This document shows, piece by piece, positions 60,601 to 64,000 of a DNA stretch of 64,000 nucleotides. This stretch comes from Pratylenchus scribneri. Lineage: Eukaryota > Nematoda > Chromadorea > Rhabditida > Pratylenchidae. The first letter of the stretch is position 1. The number at the start of each line of letters is the position of its first letter. The position numbers and the translations under genes are program-made. Location: positions 1,426,001-1,490,000 of the forward strand of contig JAQSEB010000142.1 of the NCBI GenBank assembly GCA_030063045.1. Direction: 5' to 3'. Below the pieces are notes generated by a model. The model saw only the letters and a list, made by a program, of their open reading frames with translations. It did no database searches and was not told the DNA's origin.

Positions 60601-63224
60601 GCCATATGGGAAAAATCCACGAAAAAAACGTACCGGGTCATCCTTACTGGGTGTGTCACTGGAATTTAAGAAATAATTAGGTGTTTTTTTTAATTTTTAC
60701 ATACAGAACAACCACAGTGCACGGAGAGCCATTCACATTAAAATGCTCCTTCATCTTGGTAAATGGCACTGTAATTAAAAATTGTTTAAAAAAAAATTAT
60801 AAGTATAATATTTATGAAGGCAATCTGTATTTATTTCAATCTGTACGGGAGCATCTCCACAATAGGCTAATGAAAATATAAATGTGGGGAATTGGGAAGT
60901 CCCATAATGGTACAAACAAAAAATATTATAAAATTGAAAATATTATGAGTAAAATATTATTAAATTTTATTTATGCAAACATTTTACGTTTTTTGCTTAT
61001 GCAATTGTGCTTTTTTATATTATGTTTTCTTCCTCAATTTTTATATTGAAAATATTTTTTGCACCATTGTGGAGGTGACCTAGGCCATTTTTTCTATAAA
61101 TTTACCATTAAAAATGACAGATTAAAATGATGTCTTTAAAAAGTTGAATAATTCTAAATTCTTTTCTAAATTACTCATATTTTAATTTTAAAATGGAATT
61201 TCTATTCTATATTTCAACAAAAGATTAAATTGCATTTTTAAACGAAAATTACCAACCATAAGTTGGGGCATATTCTTCCGAGAATTGATTAGCGCAGAAA
61301 CGTTTCATGATTGCTGTTTTGCCCACATTGGATTCGCCAACCAACATAATTTTGTATTCCTTCTCCGTTTGATCCTCTTCTTGACCTGCTCCAATATTTC
61401 CGTGCCTTCCTCCTCCTCCACCACCATTTCCTGGTCCGCCTCCTCCTCCACCACCATTTCCTGGTCCGCCTCCTGCGCCACCACCATTTCCTGGTCCGCC
61501 TCCTCCTCCACCACCATTTCCTGGTCCGCCTCCTCCTCCACCACCATTTCCTGGTCCGCCTCCTCCTCCACCACCATTTCCTGGTCCGCCTCCTCCTCCA
61601 CCACCATTTCCTGGTCCGCCTCCTGCGCCACCACCATTTCCTGGTCCGCCTCCTCCTCCACCACCATTTCCTGGTCCGCCTCCTGCGCCACCACCATTTC
61701 CTGGTCCGCCTCCTTCGCCACCATCATTTTCTGCTGGTGCGCCTCCTCTTTCAGCATTTTCATGCACATTTCCACTAACAGTTTCCTCTGCTCTTCCTCC
61801 TCCATTTTGTTGCCCTTCTCGTCCTTCGTCTTCCTTCTTTCTCTTCTCTTCTGCCAATGTGGTGAATGTGGAATCGATGTTGATGTTCTCGCGGGCGGAA
61901 ACCTCCTAAAAAATTACGAAGATTTAATTTAATGTTTAATCCAAGGGTACTTTCTATTTTCCTATTAAAATTGCGAAGAATAAGGGGAAGATGATTAGGA
62001 TGATGATGATGAGTTGATTCGTCTCTTCCTCTTTATCAATATTATCCATTTCATCATCATCCTCTCCTTCTTCTTTGACATTCTTCCCCCCCCCCCCTAA
62101 TTAAATAGGATGGTCTGTGTTACCCTATTATTTCACCTATATATTAGAAATATTTTTAAATATGATGAACCTTGAATGGCATATTGAATTTCTTGGCCAA
62201 ATTTTCGCCTTCCTCCTTGCTCACTTTCCTCTTCCCATCATCCGCCAAATCGCATTTATTGCCCACCAACATGAACACCGGTTCCTTTTCCTCGGCTGCC
62301 AAATGTCTTTCGCGAGTCACCTGGCGGTGATAAAGGAAATGAAATAATTTTCAAATAATTAATATATACCTCGAAAAAGCGATTTGCTTTAGGCAAAAAT
62401 TCTTTAATATGATCAAAACTCTCCCGATTGCCGATATCATAGACCTGCGATTAGAAAAAAAATAAATTATATTTATAATGTATATGTTACAGCTAATTAG
62501 GGGCGAACAGGCCCATAGAAAGGAAAGCTCAAGTAAAAATGAATACCTAATTAGCAGTGAGATGAGAATATTCATATCTCACTCATAAGTGCAAGACTCA
62601 CCCACTGGTTATGGTATATTTTAATCCCAAGTATCAAAAAATTTTCTGTTAATTTTTCCTTTAACCCATAGTCGTCTTTGTATATGGATATGGACAGACC
62701 TCCTATTTGGTGAATTTAAATTGTAAAACATTACCAGGAGGATGCCAGCACCATTCTTTACAGTGCTCATTTCCAACAAAGTAATTTCCGATTCACTGAA
62801 ATTAAAAATAAATGAGTTCAGCAAACAGCAATAATACATTTCAAATTTTATATATAATAATATTTTTAAACAACCTTAAATCAATTCCACATCGAATGCA
62901 TATTTCCAATTCCAATATGTGAATTTGAAGGCTAGTTGAAAGACTGAAATATTTATAAAAATAAGTGAGCTCATCAGCAATAATAGGTAATAATTTTTAG
63001 CAACCTTAAATCAAATCCACATGACGAATCGTGTAGAAGAAGATTGTCCTTCGGAAGATATGGCACTGAAAATAAGTACAATTATATTTTTCGGATGGTA
63101 AAAATAAAAAAAAATAAAAACCATCTTTTTGCATGTATTGACCAGTGCAGAAACGTCTTTGAATTGAAGTCAATCCAACTTTGGATTTGCCAAAGAGCCT
63201 AATTTTATAGGGCTTTTCCTCCAT
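57642..63224 (-). CDS. Tandem Ras-like GTPase fusion: two domains and a Gly-rich linker (13 exons, 592 aa)
   Basis: Exons: 63224-63122, 63065-63005, 62943-62875, 62795-62735, 62444-62370, 62320-62171, 61905-61257, 60768-60705, 60658-60577, 60530-60456, 59817-59665, 59463-59317, 57731-57642; every junction keeps phase. Domain 1 (residues 1-185): KIRLFGKSKVGLTSIQRRFC, with Leu where the P-loop lysine belongs, no DTAGQE motif, then VYDIGNRESFDHI, MLVGNKCDL and EVSAREN. The linker holds 11 ten-residue repeats of the GGGGGGPGNG type. Domain 2: YKIMLVGESNVGKTAIMKRF with an intact P-loop, LDTPSKDDPVRFF at switch II (no catalytic Gln), VYDIANLSSF, MLVGNKCDL, EVSARDN. It ends with a charged helix and TRRNL, with no prenylation motif. 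Exon 7 runs unbroken from EVSAREN of domain 1 through the linker into domain 2, with no in-frame Met between them, so this is one gene. Domain 1 may have lost nucleotide binding. Confidence 0.85.
57789..59124. mobile_element. 1.34-kb foldback element in the last intron of the GTPase fusion gene
   Basis: The outer 160 bp on each side are near-perfect mirror images: tatttaatttggcaaataaa, atggcaaatagagtatttaa and ggattttttgtctcaaaagt, each with its complement on the right. Inside come ggaggtgcgcgg / ccgcgcacctcc and long arms of ggatatagggggattaaggt with mirrored accttaatccccctatatcc. The centre (about 58440-58620) has ccctaaccctaaccctag. The arms contain internal tandem repeats, as in foldback elements. 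No transposase frame. Confidence 0.92.
59992..60346. mobile_element. Inverted-repeat element in a GTPase fusion intron
   Basis: Left end gggcaatccttacgaattgt with ggtcccaaaaaatttt is mirrored by ggaccacaattccagtaagg and atgcccc. The inner arm atatcatgccatctttatga matches the element at 29809. It lies between exons 10 and 11. Confidence 0.75.
61395..61725 (-). repeat. 30-bp coding repeat, Gly-rich linker of the GTPase fusion
   Basis: Eleven copies of cctcctccaccaccatttcc + tggtccgcct (plus-strand view), some with cctgcgcca in place of cctcctcca. Read on the minus strand they encode ten-residue GGGGGGPGNG or GGAGGGPGNG units inside exon 7. The other two frames are also open but lack gene support. 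Confidence 0.93.
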
Positions 63225-64000
63225 TTTCGGCCGATCAAATTTGGTTAGCAATGTTGTTAATTTGAATGAATAATTTGAAGTTAGAATCACTCTTTAAAAA
63301 ACACTTTATTTTGCTGGATAATAAATGGATTAAATGATATAATTATGGGTAAAAAATTAGGTCTGATTTTTAATGATTCGAACTAGTTTTCAATTTTACA
63401 CTTTGGATTTATAAGTATTTTAAAATATTGCTGATTATTTTAGAGGCTGAATTGTCAGGGTTTTTAGTCTATTTCATGTAGTGGATTGGTATTGGTGTGA
63501 AATCACGTAAATGGAATGCTATTGGGTTACGTATATCATTGTAAACATTTGTTTTGACCAGTTTTATTTATTTTGCATTGCGAGGAAGGAAAGTTTAATC
63601 ATAAAATTACATTAAAAATAAAACGCACAGAATTACCTATTCATTACGGAATAAATATCTTGTGTTTTAGTTATTTTTTGTTCGGTAATATGGAGAAATA
63701 TGTTTATGAATGATTATTGATTAAATTTCATTGATTTGTACAGCACAGCCAAAGCCAAGCTCATCCACACAGTCGAATAAATCCTTCCTCCATCCTAATT
63801 TCATCAATTTTCTCTAAATCTCTAGGAAAGATACACTCTCACTGCGTAAAAATTATAATGTCGCCTGCAAACAATTTGCCAACAAAAGAATTGAATTCAT
63901 TTTGGCTGCCATTTTTGTTACAAAATTTTTAAACTTTCCACTTTCAAGAAATGATCAGATTTCTCGATAAAATTATTTGACAAAAAACATTTCGCCTTTA
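63225..64000. other. Duplicated leader and neighbour fragment upstream of the GTPase fusion
   Basis: The sequence mirrors 23870-24560. The leader attattcattcaaattaaca lies at 63245-63280. A block around tgcattgcgaggaaggaaa (63575) matches 24180-24240. 63735-63930 matches the first known exon of the gene at 20160-23961 (aaacaatttgccaacaaaag, gaattcattttggctgcc) but diverges after about 30 codons. So a broken 5' piece of that gene was carried along with the GTPase unit. Confidence 0.75.

Noticed and set aside
61285..61932. Plus-strand 215-codon Ser/Trp-rich frame and a minus-strand Glu/Ala-rich frame
   Set aside because: Both are shadows of the 30-bp repeat that encodes the Gly-rich linker; only the linker frame joins GTPase motifs in phase.

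Overview
The window looks like nuclear DNA of a nematode. It is very AT-rich, its genes have many short GT-AG introns, and its gene set is typical of nematodes: Srt- and Srsx-type serpentine chemoreceptors, a divergent nuclear hormone receptor with the nematode-style CRPCAAFFK finger, and a myotubularin-9 orthologue. The low GC would suit a tylenchid such as a root-knot nematode, but I cannot fix the genus. I rebuilt the gene models by hand, joining splice sites only where reading phase agreed, and exon coordinates are given in each entry.

Layout. 1-7.7 kb is a tandem satellite (344-352 bp unit) that ends in a diverged inverted copy. 8.4-12.0 kb holds short minus-strand genes, one with an F-box-like N-terminus. 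12.9-19.8 kb is a complete 16-exon, catalytically dead MTMR9-type pseudophosphatase (minus) with a plus-strand tRNA-Ile(UAU) gene in one intron. 20.2-24.0 kb is an unrecognised coiled-coil, low-complexity protein (minus). 24.5-24.9 kb is a remnant of the GTPase family found at the far end. 26.7-29.7, 32.2-35.5 and 44.8-50.1 kb are three plus-strand Srt receptor genes: one intact, one with a 1-nt frame problem in exon 1, and one with a 700-bp terminal-inverted-repeat element in a coding exon. Between them lie an Srsx-like receptor (35.7-38.3 kb, minus) and a nuclear hormone receptor (39.5-43.1 kb, minus). 51.1-53.3 kb encodes a secreted, cysteine-rich protein with two related modules (minus). 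54.4-63.2 kb has two Ras/Rab-like GTPase genes (minus); the larger reads as one 592-residue protein with two GTPase domains joined by a Gly/Pro/Asn-rich repeat linker.

Introns and spacers are packed with non-autonomous palindromic elements of at least eight families. Several are shared between introns of different genes, one is nested in another, and a 1.34-kb foldback element fills the last intron of the GTPase fusion gene. Introns and one coding exon also carry minisatellites of 24, 30, 33, 37 and about 48 bp.

The genes form no operon-like pathway. The shared themes are local duplication of chemoreceptors and GTPases followed by decay and element insertion. The strongest candidate for something undescribed is the GTPase family: a tandem fusion, a lead domain whose P-loop has lost its lysine, unusual DxP switch motifs, and a derivative lacking the GTPase domain 32-39 kb away, all flanked by copies of the same neighbouring sequence.
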